DNA of 64,000 nt from Streptomyces sp. KMM 9044 (GCF_024701375.2 NZ_CP113910.1:1922001-1986000), one strand, 5' to 3'. Positions 27,273 to 37,386 are shown, counted from the first letter of the stretch. Notes: generated by a model not told the origin, from the sequence alone. A program made the numbers and translations.

Positions 27273-27890
27273 TGTTTACTCGACCCTGTCCTGTTCACGG
27301 GCGTCCGGCGGGGTCCGGAGACCGCCCCTCGGGCGCGGGTTGTCTGTTTTGCCATCTCTGTAAAGCGTCAGGCTAAGCATGCGTTTCCCATCGGCCGCCG
27401 CGGGAGACCGCCACAGGCATGTGAGTTTGCTCACTAATCGAGGGGCAAATCACGCAATCCGGACCGCTCCCCCGTGCGAGCGAAACGGACATCGAGCACC
27501 TGAAGTAGCCATTCCGCCCCTGATCATCGCGACTGGGGCACCGGATCGACCCCGGATCCGCTCGGCACGATCACCCCCATTGACCCCCTTTGCTCTGGAT
27601 CACTTCCCACGCGGGGTGACCCCTCCCTCACACGGCGTCATGTAAGTCACTGCATACCCCGTGGGCCTTGTTGGGAGATCCCGCACTGTGCTGGAATTCC
27701 AGCGACCGCCGCAGATTCCGATCCGGCGCACAGGGGGCGCACAAACGCGCCATCGCGGCGGTGAGCAAGGGGGAACCCGCGCCGGTCACTCACGACCATC
27801 ACGGGGCGTATTCAGGGCGCCCCTATGACGCCGACACCGTGTCCCGTCCGTTCACGCGGAGGGGCGCCTGGTCCAGAGGTTGCGACGCTA
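27273..27890 (+). promoter_or_regulatory. upstream region of conservon 1 (618 bp)
   Basis: A long intergenic region between the divergent peptide gene and cvnA1. It holds a small inverted repeat, GTGAGTTTGCTCAC (27421-27434), and is locally A/T-richer than its neighbours around 27420-27660. A frame at 27668-28021 has no coding character. No promoter could be fixed by eye. Confidence 0.4.
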
Positions 27891-30800
27891 GTGCAGGGAC
27901 GTTTCAAGAGGGATGGCAGCGCTTCGGCGGAGCCGGAGCACGGCGGGAATGGCCCCGTGCCCGCCGGCTCCTCGCCCCAGCACGCCCAGAACCAGAACCA
28001 GGGCCCGGCGGTGAACGGTGAAGGCGGCGAACGCCCCGGCGCCAGGTCCGCGGAGCCGGAGGGTGCTCCCCCGGCCCCGTCGAAGCCTCCGAAGAGCCCC
28101 ACCGGCCCGGGGCCGCGCGTAGCCCTGCGCAACTGGCGGATCTCCACCCGGCTGATCTCGCTGCTCGCGCTCCCGGTGGTCGCGGCCACCTCGCTGGGCG
28201 CCCTGCGTATCAGCCAGTCGATGGACGACATCCAGCAGCTCGACAACATGAAGCTGCTGACCGACATGACCCAGCAGGCCACCGAGCTCGCCGCCGCACT
28301 CCAGGAGGAGCGCGACCAGTCGGCCGGCCCGCTGGCGCACGGCGGCAAGGCCACCGACTTCGGGGTCAAGGGCCACCGCGAGAAGACCGACCGCGCCCGG
28401 AAGAACTTCCTCGACAGCTCCGAGGAGATCAACGACACCAGCCGGGACGGCAATCTCACCGGTGTCCGCGACAACCTTGTCCAGCTCGCCGGCAACCTGG
28501 GCGACCTCGAGAAGATCCGCAACACGGCCTACGCGGCGGAGGGCAACTCCACCCAGACCGTCGAGGCGTACCACCGTCTGATCGAGAACCTGATCGGCCT
28601 CTCCCAGGACATGGCCGAGGCGACCAGCAACTCCGAGATGATCCAGCGCACACGCGCCCTGGGGGCCTTCTCCGCCGCCAAGGAGTACGCGTCGATCCAG
28701 CGCGCGGTCCTCGCGGCGGCCCTGCCCTCCAACAACACCAGCTTCGGCGACCTCGCCGAGAACGACCGGCTCTACGCCGAGTCGGCGCTGGAGAGCCAGA
28801 AGTCCGAGGTGCGCAGCTTCAAGAGCATCTACGGCGAGGACTCGGCCGCCGAACTGCTGCTGCCCATCGAGGACGGCAACGCCACCATCCAGGCCACCGA
28901 CAAGTACGCGAGCCGTGCCCTGGTGTCGTCCGGCGGCCTGGAGTCGATGGACAAGCGGTCCTACCGGGACTGGCTGGACGACAGCTCCACCAAGCTCCAG
29001 CAGATGAAGAACGTCGAGCACACGCTGCTCGAGGAGATGGAACAGAAGGCCCGTGAGCTGCGCAGCGCCACCGAGCGCGACGCGATCATCTCCGGTGCGC
29101 TGATCCTGATCGTGCTCGGTGTCTCACTGGTCGGCGCCTTCGTCGTGGCCCGCTCCATGATCCGCTCGCTGCGCCGCCTCGAGGACACCGCGACCAAGGT
29201 CGCCCAGGAACGTCTGCCCGAGCTGGTCAAGCAGCTGTCCGAGGCCGACCCGCAGGACGTCGACACGTCCGTGCAGTCGGTCGGTGTGCACTCCCGGGAC
29301 GAGATCGGCCGTGTGGCCGCGGCCTTCGACGACGTGCACCGCGAGGCGGTCCGCCTCGCCGCCGAGCAGGCCCTGCTGCGGGGCAACGTCAACGCGATGT
29401 TCACCAACCTCTCGCGCCGCTCCCAGGGTCTGATCCAGCGCCAGCTGTCGCTGATCTCCGAACTGGAGTCCCGCGAGGCCGACCCGGACCAGCTGTCCTC
29501 GCTGTTCAAGCTGGACCACCTCGCCACCCGTATGCGCCGCAACGGTGAGAACCTGCTGGTCCTCGCGGGTGAGGAGCCCGGACGACGGTGGACCCGCCCG
29601 GTCCCGCTGGTCGACGTGCTCCGTGCCGCCGCCTCCGAGGTGGAACAGTACGAGCGCATCGAACTGACCTCCGTGCCGGGCACCGAAGTGGCCGGCCGGG
29701 TCGTCAACGACCTCGTCCACCTGCTCGCCGAGCTGCTGGAGAACGCGACGTCGTTCTCCTCCCCGCAGACCAAGGTCAAGGTCACCGGTCACGCGCTGCC
29801 CGACGGCCGTGTGCTGATCGAGATCCACGACACCGGTATCGGTCTGTCGCCGGAGGACCTGGCGGCGATCAACGAGCGGCTCGCCTCGCCGCCCACCGTG
29901 GACGTCTCCGTCTCCCGCCGCATGGGTCTGTTCGTGGTCGGCCGGCTGTCGCAGCGCCACGGCATCCGCATCCAGCTCCGCCCGTCCGACTCCGGTGGTA
30001 CGACCGCGCTGGTCATGCTGCCCGTCGATGTCGCCCAGGGCGGCAAGAAGCCCCAGGGCAAGCCCGGTCAGCCGGGTGTCGGCGGCGGTCCCGCCGCCGC
30101 GCAGGCCGCGGCCGGTGCCGCGGCGGCCCGCAGGGCCGCCGGTGGCGGTCAGTCCAACGGCGGTGCCCTCGGTGCCGGCGCGTCCGGCGGTGGCCGGCTC
30201 GCCGCCGGCCAGGGTCCGCGGGCCGCGCTGCCCGGACGGGACGGCCAGGGCCGGCCGGGTGCCCCGGGAGGGGCGCGTGGCCAGCAGGGCAGGTCGTCCG
30301 CTCCGTCGCTGTTCGAGCAGGGTGGCAGTCCGTCACAGGGACGTCCGGCCCCGGCCGGCGCGGGTGCCGGCTACGGCGGCCAGGCTCCGGGTGCCCCGCA
30401 GGGGACGCAGTCCCCGGGGCAGGGCGGTGCACAGGGCCAGGACATGTTCGGTGGCGGCCGGGGCGACGTGCCCCAGCAGCGGAGCAACGGCAACGCCGAG
30501 CGGGGCCGTCGTCCGCAGTCGCCGCCGCGCGCCGAGCTGCCCGGCGGCGACCAGCAGCCGCGGGTGCCCAGCTGGAGCGACGAGAACGCCCAGCGGCCGG
30601 TGCCCCGGGCCCCGCTGGACGCACCGCGCGGCCACGACGAGCCGGACACCGCCCGGACGAACTCCATGCCGCGGTTCGACGACCAGCACGGCGCCGGGGC
30701 GACGGCCGAGATGCCCCGGTTCGACGACCGACAGGGCTCCGGCGCCCCCCGTCACGACGCTCCCGGTGGCGACGCCCCGCAGCACACCGGCCAGTACGGC

Positions 30801-31742
30801 CAGTACGGCCGGCCCGGTGCGAACGGTGCCCAGGATCCGGGCCAGTTCGTCCGCGGTGACCTCTACGGCGCCCCGGCGGACCGCTACAACGGTCAGGACC
30901 CGTCCCGCACCGGTCAGTTCCCGGGCCAGCAGGGCTACGACACCGGGGCCTACGGCAACGGCTCGTACGACAACGGTTCCACCGGCCAGTACCCGGCCCA
31001 GCCGGGTCTGGGCGACGGCGCTCCCGCGCGGTACCCCGCCCCGGAGCGCCCGAATCTCGCGGATCCGGCCTCCACCGGCCAGTTCGAGCGTCCGCAGACG
31101 AACGGGACGCAGGGGGCCGGCTACGGCAACCGGCGCCCTGCTGCCCCGCAGCAGCGGCCGGACCGTCCCCAGCCGGGACAACAGGGGGCCGCCCCTCAGC
31201 GGCCCGACAACGGCCGTGGGCAGAGCGACGCCTGGGCACTGCCGCCGGCGCCCGGTCCCGGCGACGGGCGTACCCCGCTGTACGACACCCTGGAGACCAA
31301 CTGGTTCCACGGTGCCCGGGAGGAGCAGGGCAATCCCCCGGCTCCGGCCCAGCCGCCGCAGCAGCAGCAGCAGCAGCCGCAGCCGCCGCAACAGGAATCC
31401 TCGCAGCAGCCGCAGGGACCGACCGGCCCGCAGCGGTCCGTTGCCTCCACCTGGCGCAGCTCGCCCAACGACGAGCTGGTCCGGCAGGCCGAACGCGTCC
31501 GGCAGCCGGCCGCGGGTGGAGTCACCACCTCCGGCCTGCCACGCCGGGTGCCCAAGGCGAACCTCGTCCCGGGCACGGCTCAGCAGCAGTCCCACCAGAG
31601 CGGTCCGCAGGTCTCCCGTGCGCCCGATGACGTGCGCGGCCGGCTGACCAATCTCCGTCGAGGTATCGCCCAGGGCCGTCAGGCCGGTTCGTCCCCCCAG
31701 ACCGGCAGCTTCCCCCGACCCACTCACCAGCAGGAGCGTTAG
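27891..31742 (+). CDS. cvnA1: conservon sensor kinase-like protein CvnA1
   Basis: 1283 residues. TM1 near 86-107 (ISTRLISLLALPVVAAT) and TM2 near 398-421 enclose an extracellular nitrate-sensor-like helical domain. After TM2 come HAMP, the LDHLATRMRRNGENLL helix, and HATPase_c with N-box ENATSF (about 617) and DTGIGL (about 646). From about 720 on, a 500-residue Gly/Pro/Gln-rich low-complexity linker leads to a conserved tail (1206-1265) containing SGLPRRVPKANL and RAPDDVRGRL. CvnA is the membrane component of the conservon GTPase system of Streptomyces. GTG 27891 was chosen because the conserved QGRFKRDG follows. Confidence 0.93.
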   Translation: MQGRFKRDGSASAEPEHGGNGPVPAGSSPQHAQNQNQGPAVNGEGGERPGARSAEPEGAPPAPSKPPKSPTGPGPRVALRNWRISTRLISLLALPVVAATSLGALRISQSMDDIQQLDNMKLLTDMTQQATELAAALQEERDQSAGPLAHGGKATDFGVKGHREKTDRARKNFLDSSEEINDTSRDGNLTGVRDNLVQLAGNLGDLEKIRNTAYAAEGNSTQTVEAYHRLIENLIGLSQDMAEATSNSEMIQRTRALGAFSAAKEYASIQRAVLAAALPSNNTSFGDLAENDRLYAESALESQKSEVRSFKSIYGEDSAAELLLPIEDGNATIQATDKYASRALVSSGGLESMDKRSYRDWLDDSSTKLQQMKNVEHTLLEEMEQKARELRSATERDAIISGALILIVLGVSLVGAFVVARSMIRSLRRLEDTATKVAQERLPELVKQLSEADPQDVDTSVQSVGVHSRDEIGRVAAAFDDVHREAVRLAAEQALLRGNVNAMFTNLSRRSQGLIQRQLSLISELESREADPDQLSSLFKLDHLATRMRRNGENLLVLAGEEPGRRWTRPVPLVDVLRAAASEVEQYERIELTSVPGTEVAGRVVNDLVHLLAELLENATSFSSPQTKVKVTGHALPDGRVLIEIHDTGIGLSPEDLAAINERLASPPTVDVSVSRRMGLFVVGRLSQRHGIRIQLRPSDSGGTTALVMLPVDVAQGGKKPQGKPGQPGVGGGPAAAQAAAGAAAARRAAGGGQSNGGALGAGASGGGRLAAGQGPRAALPGRDGQGRPGAPGGARGQQGRSSAPSLFEQGGSPSQGRPAPAGAGAGYGGQAPGAPQGTQSPGQGGAQGQDMFGGGRGDVPQQRSNGNAERGRRPQSPPRAELPGGDQQPRVPSWSDENAQRPVPRAPLDAPRGHDEPDTARTNSMPRFDDQHGAGATAEMPRFDDRQGSGAPRHDAPGGDAPQHTGQYGQYGRPGANGAQDPGQFVRGDLYGAPADRYNGQDPSRTGQFPGQQGYDTGAYGNGSYDNGSTGQYPAQPGLGDGAPARYPAPERPNLADPASTGQFERPQTNGTQGAGYGNRRPAAPQQRPDRPQPGQQGAAPQRPDNGRGQSDAWALPPAPGPGDGRTPLYDTLETNWFHGAREEQGNPPAPAQPPQQQQQQPQPPQQESSQQPQGPTGPQRSVASTWRSSPNDELVRQAERVRQPAAGGVTTSGLPRRVPKANLVPGTAQQQSHQSGPQVSRAPDDVRGRLTNLRRGIAQGRQAGSSPQTGSFPRPTHQQER

Positions 31743-32165
31743 TTGAGCCCGATGAGCCAGGCGGCACAGAACCTCAACTGGTTGATCACCAACTTCGTGG
31801 ACAACACCCCAGGGGTGTCCCACACCGTTGTCGTGTCCGCCGACGGACTCCTCCTGGCGCTGTCCGAGGGCTTCCCGCGCGATCGTGCGGACCAGCTCGC
31901 GGCCGTGGCATCGGGACTGACCTCCCTGACCGCCGGCGCCTCCCGCATCTTCGAGGGCGGTGACGTCGCACAGACCGTCGTCGAGATGGAGCGGGGTTTC
32001 CTCTTCCTCATGTCCGTCTCGGACGGTTCGTCCCTGGCCGTCCTCGCTCACCCCGATTGCGACATCGGCCTCGTCGGCTACGAGATGGCACTCCTGGTCG
32101 ACCGTGCGGGAGCGGTCCTCACCCCGGACCTGCGGGCTGAGCTACAGGGAAGTCTGCTCCACTGA
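31743..32165 (+). CDS. cvnB1: conservon roadblock/LC7 protein CvnB1
   Basis: 140 residues, roadblock/LC7 fold (LNWLITNFVDNTPGVSHTVV, DGLLLALSEGFPRDRADQL). The TTG start at 31743 directly follows the cvnA1 stop and is 8 bases after AGGAGC. The in-frame ATG at 31752 is an alternative, but cvnB2 has GTG at the same place, which supports the longer form. MglB-like roadblock proteins act on small GTPases; CvnB is thought to act on CvnD. Confidence 0.93.
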   Translation: MSPMSQAAQNLNWLITNFVDNTPGVSHTVVVSADGLLLALSEGFPRDRADQLAAVASGLTSLTAGASRIFEGGDVAQTVVEMERGFLFLMSVSDGSSLAVLAHPDCDIGLVGYEMALLVDRAGAVLTPDLRAELQGSLLH

Positions 32166-32276
32166 TCGGCCCCGGCACCACCCGTCTCACCAAATCACCG
32201 TCCGGCCGCCACATTCCCCCCACCGGCCCCGTCAGACGGCTTGACCGACCGACTTGCTGTCCCGCCCGGAGGATCC

Positions 32277-32672
32277 ATGACCCCGCCCACCGCCTCTCAT
32301 GATCCGTACGCGGAGCCGTACGAGGACGAGGGCGACCAGCCGCTGGTCCGTCCCTATGCGATGACCGGTGGCCGGACCAGGCCGCGCTATCAGCTCGCCA
32401 TCGAGGCACTGATCAGTACGACGGCCGATCCGGCAGCGCTCATGGGGCTCCTCCCGGAGCACCAGCGCATCTGCCATCTGACCCGTGAGGTGAAGTCGGT
32501 CGCCGAGGTCTCGGCGCTCCTGAACATGCCGCTGGGCGTGGCCCGGATCCTGGTGGCGGACCTCGCGGAGGCGGGTCTCGTCGCCATCCACCAGCCGGGC
32601 GGCGACGAGACCACCGGCGCACCGGACGTGACACTGCTCGAAAGGGTGCTCAGTGGACTTCGCAAGCTCTAG
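32277..32672 (+). CDS. cvnC1: conservon DUF742 protein CvnC1
   Basis: 131 residues. VRPYAMTGGRTRPRYQLAIEAL then EHQRICHL and VAEVSALLNMPLGVARILVADLAEAGLV match DUF742, which has a winged-helix-like fold. ATG 32277 follows GGAGGATCC. Its end overlaps cvnD1 by 20 bases. The cvnB1-cvnC1 gap (111 bp) is longer than the other gaps in the operon. Confidence 0.92.
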   Translation: MTPPTASHDPYAEPYEDEGDQPLVRPYAMTGGRTRPRYQLAIEALISTTADPAALMGLLPEHQRICHLTREVKSVAEVSALLNMPLGVARILVADLAEAGLVAIHQPGGDETTGAPDVTLLERVLSGLRKL

Positions 32673-33243
32673 CGGCGGGACGGTCTCCGAAAGCCGTTCC
32701 ACCACCTCCGCGAAGATCGTGGTGGCGGGCGGTTTCGGCGTGGGCAAGACCACGTTCGTCGGTGCCGTATCGGAGATCAACCCGCTGCGCACCGAGGCCG
32801 TGATGACCTCCGCCAGCGCGGGCATCGACGACCTCACCCACACCGGGGACAAGACCACCACGACGGTGGCCATGGACTTCGGCCGTATCACCCTGGACCA
32901 GGACCTGATCCTGTACCTCTTCGGTACACCCGGCCAGGACCGCTTCTGGTTCATGTGGGACGACCTGGTACGCGGCGCGATCGGCGCGGTCGTCCTGGTG
33001 GACACCCGCCGGCTGGCCGACTGTTTCCCCGCGGTGGACTACTTCGAGAACAGCGGACTTCCGTTCGTCGTCGCCCTCAACGGCTTCGACGGACAGCAGC
33101 CCTACCAGCCGGAAGAGGTGCGCGAAGCCCTGCAGATCGGACCCGACGCCCCGATCATCATCACCGACGCCCGGCACCGTTCGGACGCCAAGAGCGCGCT
33201 GATCACTCTGGTCGAACACGCCCTCATGGCGCGCCTGCGGTAG
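32653..33243 (+). CDS. cvnD1: conservon small GTPase CvnD1
   Basis: 196 residues. The P-loop GGFGVGKT (26-33), a TPGQDRFWFMWDDL segment (G3 region) and ALNGFDG in place of the usual NKXD (G4) define the CvnD GTPases. The G4 change may alter nucleotide specificity. GTG 32653 overlaps cvnC1. About 390 of its 591 bases are identical to cvnD2 in two tracts (see findings). Confidence 0.93.
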   Translation: MDFASSSGGTVSESRSTTSAKIVVAGGFGVGKTTFVGAVSEINPLRTEAVMTSASAGIDDLTHTGDKTTTTVAMDFGRITLDQDLILYLFGTPGQDRFWFMWDDLVRGAIGAVVLVDTRRLADCFPAVDYFENSGLPFVVALNGFDGQQPYQPEEVREALQIGPDAPIIITDARHRSDAKSALITLVEHALMARLR

Positions 33244-33617
33244 CACGGCGGCGACCGTATACGACAGTTGTCGTAGATACGCCGGAGTCGGCTGTGTCCT
33301 TGGACACGGCCGGCCCCGGTGTTCATAACGTTTCGGCAGAGGAATCGACCGGGGTCGCCACGCGACGCGTTCGAACCGTACCGCTGTGCGCACGACCGCC
33401 CCGTCATTTGACGGGGCTCACTCTTTTTGACCGTTTTATCTGCGTCTTACATCACGTCGGAACCTTCCCTTCCGCTGTTTGGAAGAGAACTGGTCGGCAT
33501 GCTGAAATGCCTGAACTGCCCATTGGCCAAAGACGCACTCAGCAGTCGTTGGCCCGCCGGGCTCTGAGACACTGCGGCACAACGTTGGTGCCGACCCGCT
33601 GAGAGGTTGTTGGTCGA
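33244..33617 (+). promoter_or_regulatory. gap between conservons 1 and 2
   Basis: 374 bp. It contains a palindrome (33257-33280), a hairpin GGCTGTGTCC/GGACACGGCC (33290-33311) that may end cvn1 transcription, and an A/T-richer stretch near 33420-33470 where a cvnA2 promoter could lie. No gene was recognised. Confidence 0.5.
33257..33280. repeat. palindrome downstream of cvnD1
   Basis: TACGACA and TGTCGTA (33260-33275) flank a central GT, extended by GTAT/ATAC at the edges. It is a compact operator-like palindrome between the two conservons. Confidence 0.6.
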
Positions 33618-36600
33618 GTGAGGCGAAGCACGCGCAGTCCCGAGCCGTCGGCCCGGGGCAACTTCACCCCGCCGCCGCGCGCAGCGGCCCCCGTGCACGA
33701 CACGGAACCGACGGCCGCGCCCGCCCCGAGCGGCGGCCGCCTCTCCCCCCGTAACTGGCGGGTGGCCACCAGGCTGAACGCGATCCTGCTCATACCCGTG
33801 CTGGTCGGCCTCGTCATGGGCGGCTTCCAGGTGAAGGGCTCGATCGACACCTGGCAGGAGGCCGAGGACGCCGAGAACACCGCCCGTCTGGTGCGGGCCT
33901 CCCTCACGTACGCCAACGCCCTCTATCTGGAGCGTGACCTCACCGCGGCTCCGCTGCTGCAGGGCGAAGGCCAGGACGACCCGACCGTCGTCAAGGCGCG
34001 TGCCGCGACGGACCGGGCCGCCGACGACTTCGACGCGGCGGCCCGGTCCGTGCCGGACAAGCCCGGCCTGCAGCGCCGGCTGGAGCTGCTGCGCAAGGCC
34101 GAACCCGGCTTCGCGCAGCTGCGCGAAGCCGCGTACACCTCCGAGCTCAAGGGGGTGGAGACCGAGGAGGGCTACGTCCGGGTGGCCAACCCCCTGATGC
34201 AGTTCGCCAACGAACTCGGTCTGGGCACCGGCAACATCACCAGTTACGGCCGTACGGTCTACGCGATCTCGCTGTCCAAGGCGGCGGTGTCGCTGCAGCG
34301 GTCCATCGGTACGCATCTGCTGGTGAAGCCCGGCCCCACCGACAGCCAGCTCGCCAGCCAGCGCGTCGCGCTCTCGTCCTACGCCTACCTCGAGGGCATC
34401 GCCGTCCAGGAGTACACGGGTGGCGGCACCGAGACCGACGTCGACAACCTGGCGCAGACCCGTAAGGACATCGAGGCCGACGGCGCGGCCCTGGCCAGGG
34501 AGAACTCCGCCTCGGACCCGGACTACGTGCCGCCGCCCGAGAACCCGGTCACGCTGGTCACCGAGGTCGCGCGGCTCAATACCACGGACCCGGCCGCCCG
34601 CACCGAGATGGCCGGCCGCGGCATCACCGCCGAGAACTACTGGGCGGTCAACACCCTCAAGTTCGACGGCTACCGCGAGATCGAGGCGGACCTCGCCGAC
34701 ACCGCGGTGGAGGACGCGGCCGCCATCGCCAGTGACGCGCAGCGCGACGCCTTCGTCACCGGTGGCGCCGTCGTGATCGCGCTGCTCGCCGCGTTCATCC
34801 TGGCCGGCATGGTGGCCCGCCAGATGAGCCGCTCCATGCGCCAGCTGCGCAACGCCGCCTTCGGTATCGCCGAGCAGCGGCTGCCGATGCTGGTCGACCA
34901 GCTCTCCCGTACCGACCCCGGCCGGGTCGACACCCGGGTCGCCCCGATCCCGATCAACTCCACGGACGAGATCGGCGAGGTCGCCCGTGCCTTCGACCAG
35001 GTCCACCGCGAGGCGGTACGGCTCGCCTCCGAGCAGGCTCTGCTGCGGGGCAACATCAACGCGATCTTCACCAACCTCTCGCGCCGCAACCAGTCGCTGA
35101 TCGAGGGCCAGCTGACCCTGATCACCGGCCTGGAGAACAACGAGGCCGACCCGGACCAGCTGGAGTACCTCTTCAAGCTGGACCACCTGGCCACCCGCAT
35201 GCGCCGCAACGGCGAGAACCTGCTGGTCCTCGCCGGTGAGGAGCCGGGCCGCCGCTGGGACCAGCCGGTTCCGCTGGTCGACGTGCTGCGCGCCGCCTCC
35301 TCCGAGGTGGAGCAGTACGAGCGCATCGAGTTGTCCGGCGTCCCCGAGACCGAGATCCACGGCCGTGCGGTGACCGACCTCGTGCACCTGCTGGCCGAGC
35401 TGCTTGAAAACGCGACCACGTTCTCCTCACCCCAGACCAAGGTCCGTGTCACCGCGACCCGTCTTCCCGACGGCCGCGTGATGATCGAGATCCACGACAA
35501 GGGCATCGGCCTGACCACCGAGGACTTCGCGGACATCAACCACAAGCTGGCCAACCCGCCGACCGTGGACGCCGCGATCTCGCAGCGCATGGGTCTGTTC
35601 GTGGTCGGCCGGCTCTCCGACCGGCACGGCATCCGGGTCCAGCTGCGTCCCTCGGGCGAGCAGGCCGGTACGACTTCGCTGGTCATGCTGCCGGACGCGA
35701 TCACCCATGGTGGTGGTGGCGAGACGCAGCCCGCCCCCGACGAGTTCACGGTCTCCCAGATCATCCCGGAGCAGAACGCCTACCCGGGCGAGGAATTCGG
35801 CCGGCAACAGCAACAGCAGCCGCCGCTGCGCACGGCGGCGGAGCTCGGCTTCGACGACAGCCGCTACGAGGTCCCGGACGACCTCCGCGACCTGGACCCG
35901 GTCGGCCGTTCCCGCACGCGCGAGGAACGCCGGGCGGCCCTGGACCCGCAGGGCGGGCAGCCCGCGCTGTCCGGCCCGCAGGCACCCGGCGAGCGGGACG
36001 GTTCCGAACAGACCGCCCACCCCGACGGGTTCGCCGCCGCGCCGCAGGGCTACGGCGACGGTCAGGGTGACGGCGACTCCCGGAACTTCGAGGGCGCACC
36101 GGCCGGTTACCCGGAGCAGGAGCCGGCCGGTTTCGACCAGCAGGCGTACGGCAACGGGCAGCAGGCCCAGTACGAGGAACAGCAGCAACAGGCGTACGAC
36201 GAGTCGTACTACGCTCCGGGCGCCCACCTGCCGCAGAACGACTCCTTCTCCTCGAACGGCGGTTACCCGGACGGCTCCTACGCGGAGCCGGTCCAGGACG
36301 ATCACACGACGGGCGGCCAGGCCGACCCCGGGGCGTTCCCGGCCTTCGGTGAGCAGCGTCCGCAGAACGACTGGCCGCAGCAGGACGGCTACCAGAACGG
36401 CTATCCGGCTCAGTACCCCGCGGCGTCCCCGGAGGCGGATTCCGCACCGGCCGCTGACGCGACGGCGCAGGACAGCGTAGGCTTCGACCGTCCGGGTCCG
36501 GCCCACTCCGCCTCCCACGAGCTGACCGACGCCGGGCTTCCGCGCCGTGGAGCCTCCACGGACGGCGCCGGTGACAAGCGGCGTGCGCGCCAGGAGCCCA

Positions 36601-36962
36601 CGGCTCCGGCTCCCGCCGCCACCTCGGCTCCGGCCCAGCAGGGCGACGGCGACAGCTCCTGGCGTTCGGCGAACGACGAGCGCTGGCAGCAGGCGTCCTC
36701 CCTGCGGAGGCCCAAGGCGGGCGGGGTGACCTCATCCGGGCTGCCGCGGCGTGTTCCCAAGGCCAACCTGGTCGAGGGCGCCGCCGAAACCACCCCTCAG
36801 GGAGGCCCTCAGGTCTCCCGCGCCCCGGAGGATGTCCGGGGCAGGCTGAGCAACCTGCGGCGCGGCGTCCAGCGAGGCCGCAACGCAGGCAGTGAAACGA
36901 ACGGCCAGGCCACCGGGAATCACCGCAGTGGTCCTGACAGCACCTACAACCAGGAGCGTTAG
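33618..36962 (+). CDS. cvnA2: conservon sensor kinase-like protein CvnA2
   Basis: 1114 residues with the same plan as CvnA1. TM1 near 52-72 (RLNAILLIPVLVGLVMGGF), an extracellular helical domain, TM2 near 378-402, HAMP, LDHLATRMRRNGENLL, then HATPase_c with ENATTF and DKGIGL. A Gln/Pro/Tyr/Gly-rich linker runs from about 700 to 1030. The tail (1034-1092) repeats the CvnA1 motif: SGLPRRVPKANL then RAPEDVRGRL. GTG 33618 start. Confidence 0.92.
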   Translation: MRRSTRSPEPSARGNFTPPPRAAAPVHDTEPTAAPAPSGGRLSPRNWRVATRLNAILLIPVLVGLVMGGFQVKGSIDTWQEAEDAENTARLVRASLTYANALYLERDLTAAPLLQGEGQDDPTVVKARAATDRAADDFDAAARSVPDKPGLQRRLELLRKAEPGFAQLREAAYTSELKGVETEEGYVRVANPLMQFANELGLGTGNITSYGRTVYAISLSKAAVSLQRSIGTHLLVKPGPTDSQLASQRVALSSYAYLEGIAVQEYTGGGTETDVDNLAQTRKDIEADGAALARENSASDPDYVPPPENPVTLVTEVARLNTTDPAARTEMAGRGITAENYWAVNTLKFDGYREIEADLADTAVEDAAAIASDAQRDAFVTGGAVVIALLAAFILAGMVARQMSRSMRQLRNAAFGIAEQRLPMLVDQLSRTDPGRVDTRVAPIPINSTDEIGEVARAFDQVHREAVRLASEQALLRGNINAIFTNLSRRNQSLIEGQLTLITGLENNEADPDQLEYLFKLDHLATRMRRNGENLLVLAGEEPGRRWDQPVPLVDVLRAASSEVEQYERIELSGVPETEIHGRAVTDLVHLLAELLENATTFSSPQTKVRVTATRLPDGRVMIEIHDKGIGLTTEDFADINHKLANPPTVDAAISQRMGLFVVGRLSDRHGIRVQLRPSGEQAGTTSLVMLPDAITHGGGGETQPAPDEFTVSQIIPEQNAYPGEEFGRQQQQQPPLRTAAELGFDDSRYEVPDDLRDLDPVGRSRTREERRAALDPQGGQPALSGPQAPGERDGSEQTAHPDGFAAAPQGYGDGQGDGDSRNFEGAPAGYPEQEPAGFDQQAYGNGQQAQYEEQQQQAYDESYYAPGAHLPQNDSFSSNGGYPDGSYAEPVQDDHTTGGQADPGAFPAFGEQRPQNDWPQQDGYQNGYPAQYPAASPEADSAPAADATAQDSVGFDRPGPAHSASHELTDAGLPRRGASTDGAGDKRRARQEPTAPAPAATSAPAQQGDGDSSWRSANDERWQQASSLRRPKAGGVTSSGLPRRVPKANLVEGAAETTPQGGPQVSRAPEDVRGRLSNLRRGVQRGRNAGSETNGQATGNHRSGPDSTYNQER

Positions 36963-36963
36963 T

Positions 36964-37386
36964 GTGAGCCCGATGAGCCAGGCGGCACAGAACCTGAACT
37001 GGTTGATCACCAACTTCGTGGACAACACCCCGGGGGTGTCCCACACGGTGGTGGTCTCCGCCGACGGACTCCTTCTGGCGATGTCCGAAGGATTTCCCCG
37101 CGACCGCGCGGACCAGCTCGCGGCCGTGGCCTCCGGGCTGACGTCGCTGACGGCAGGCGCCTCCCGGATCTTCGAGGGTGGCAGCGTGAACCAGACGGTT
37201 GTGGAGATGGAACGGGGATTCCTGTTCCTCATGTCCATTTCCGACGGTTCCTCGCTCGCCGTTCTCGCACACCCCGATGCGGACATCGGTCTCATCGGCT
37301 ACGAGATGGCCCTCCTGGTCGATCGTGCCGGTACGGTCCTGACCCCGGACCTTCGTGCGGAGCTTCAGGGGAGCCTGCTCAACTGA
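36964..37386 (+). CDS. cvnB2: conservon roadblock/LC7 protein CvnB2
   Basis: 140 residues, nearly the same sequence as CvnB1 (LNWLITNFVDNTPGVSHTVV). GTG 36964 lies one base after the cvnA2 stop, with AGGAGC upstream as in conservon 1. A longer in-frame ORF from 36892 overlaps cvnA2 and is rejected as start. Confidence 0.93.
   Translation: MSPMSQAAQNLNWLITNFVDNTPGVSHTVVVSADGLLLAMSEGFPRDRADQLAAVASGLTSLTAGASRIFEGGSVNQTVVEMERGFLFLMSISDGSSLAVLAHPDADIGLIGYEMALLVDRAGTVLTPDLRAELQGSLLN

Noticed and set aside
27668..28021. Plus-strand frame upstream of cvnA1
   Set aside because: It overlaps the cvnA1 start in another frame and has no coding character or homology that I recognise.
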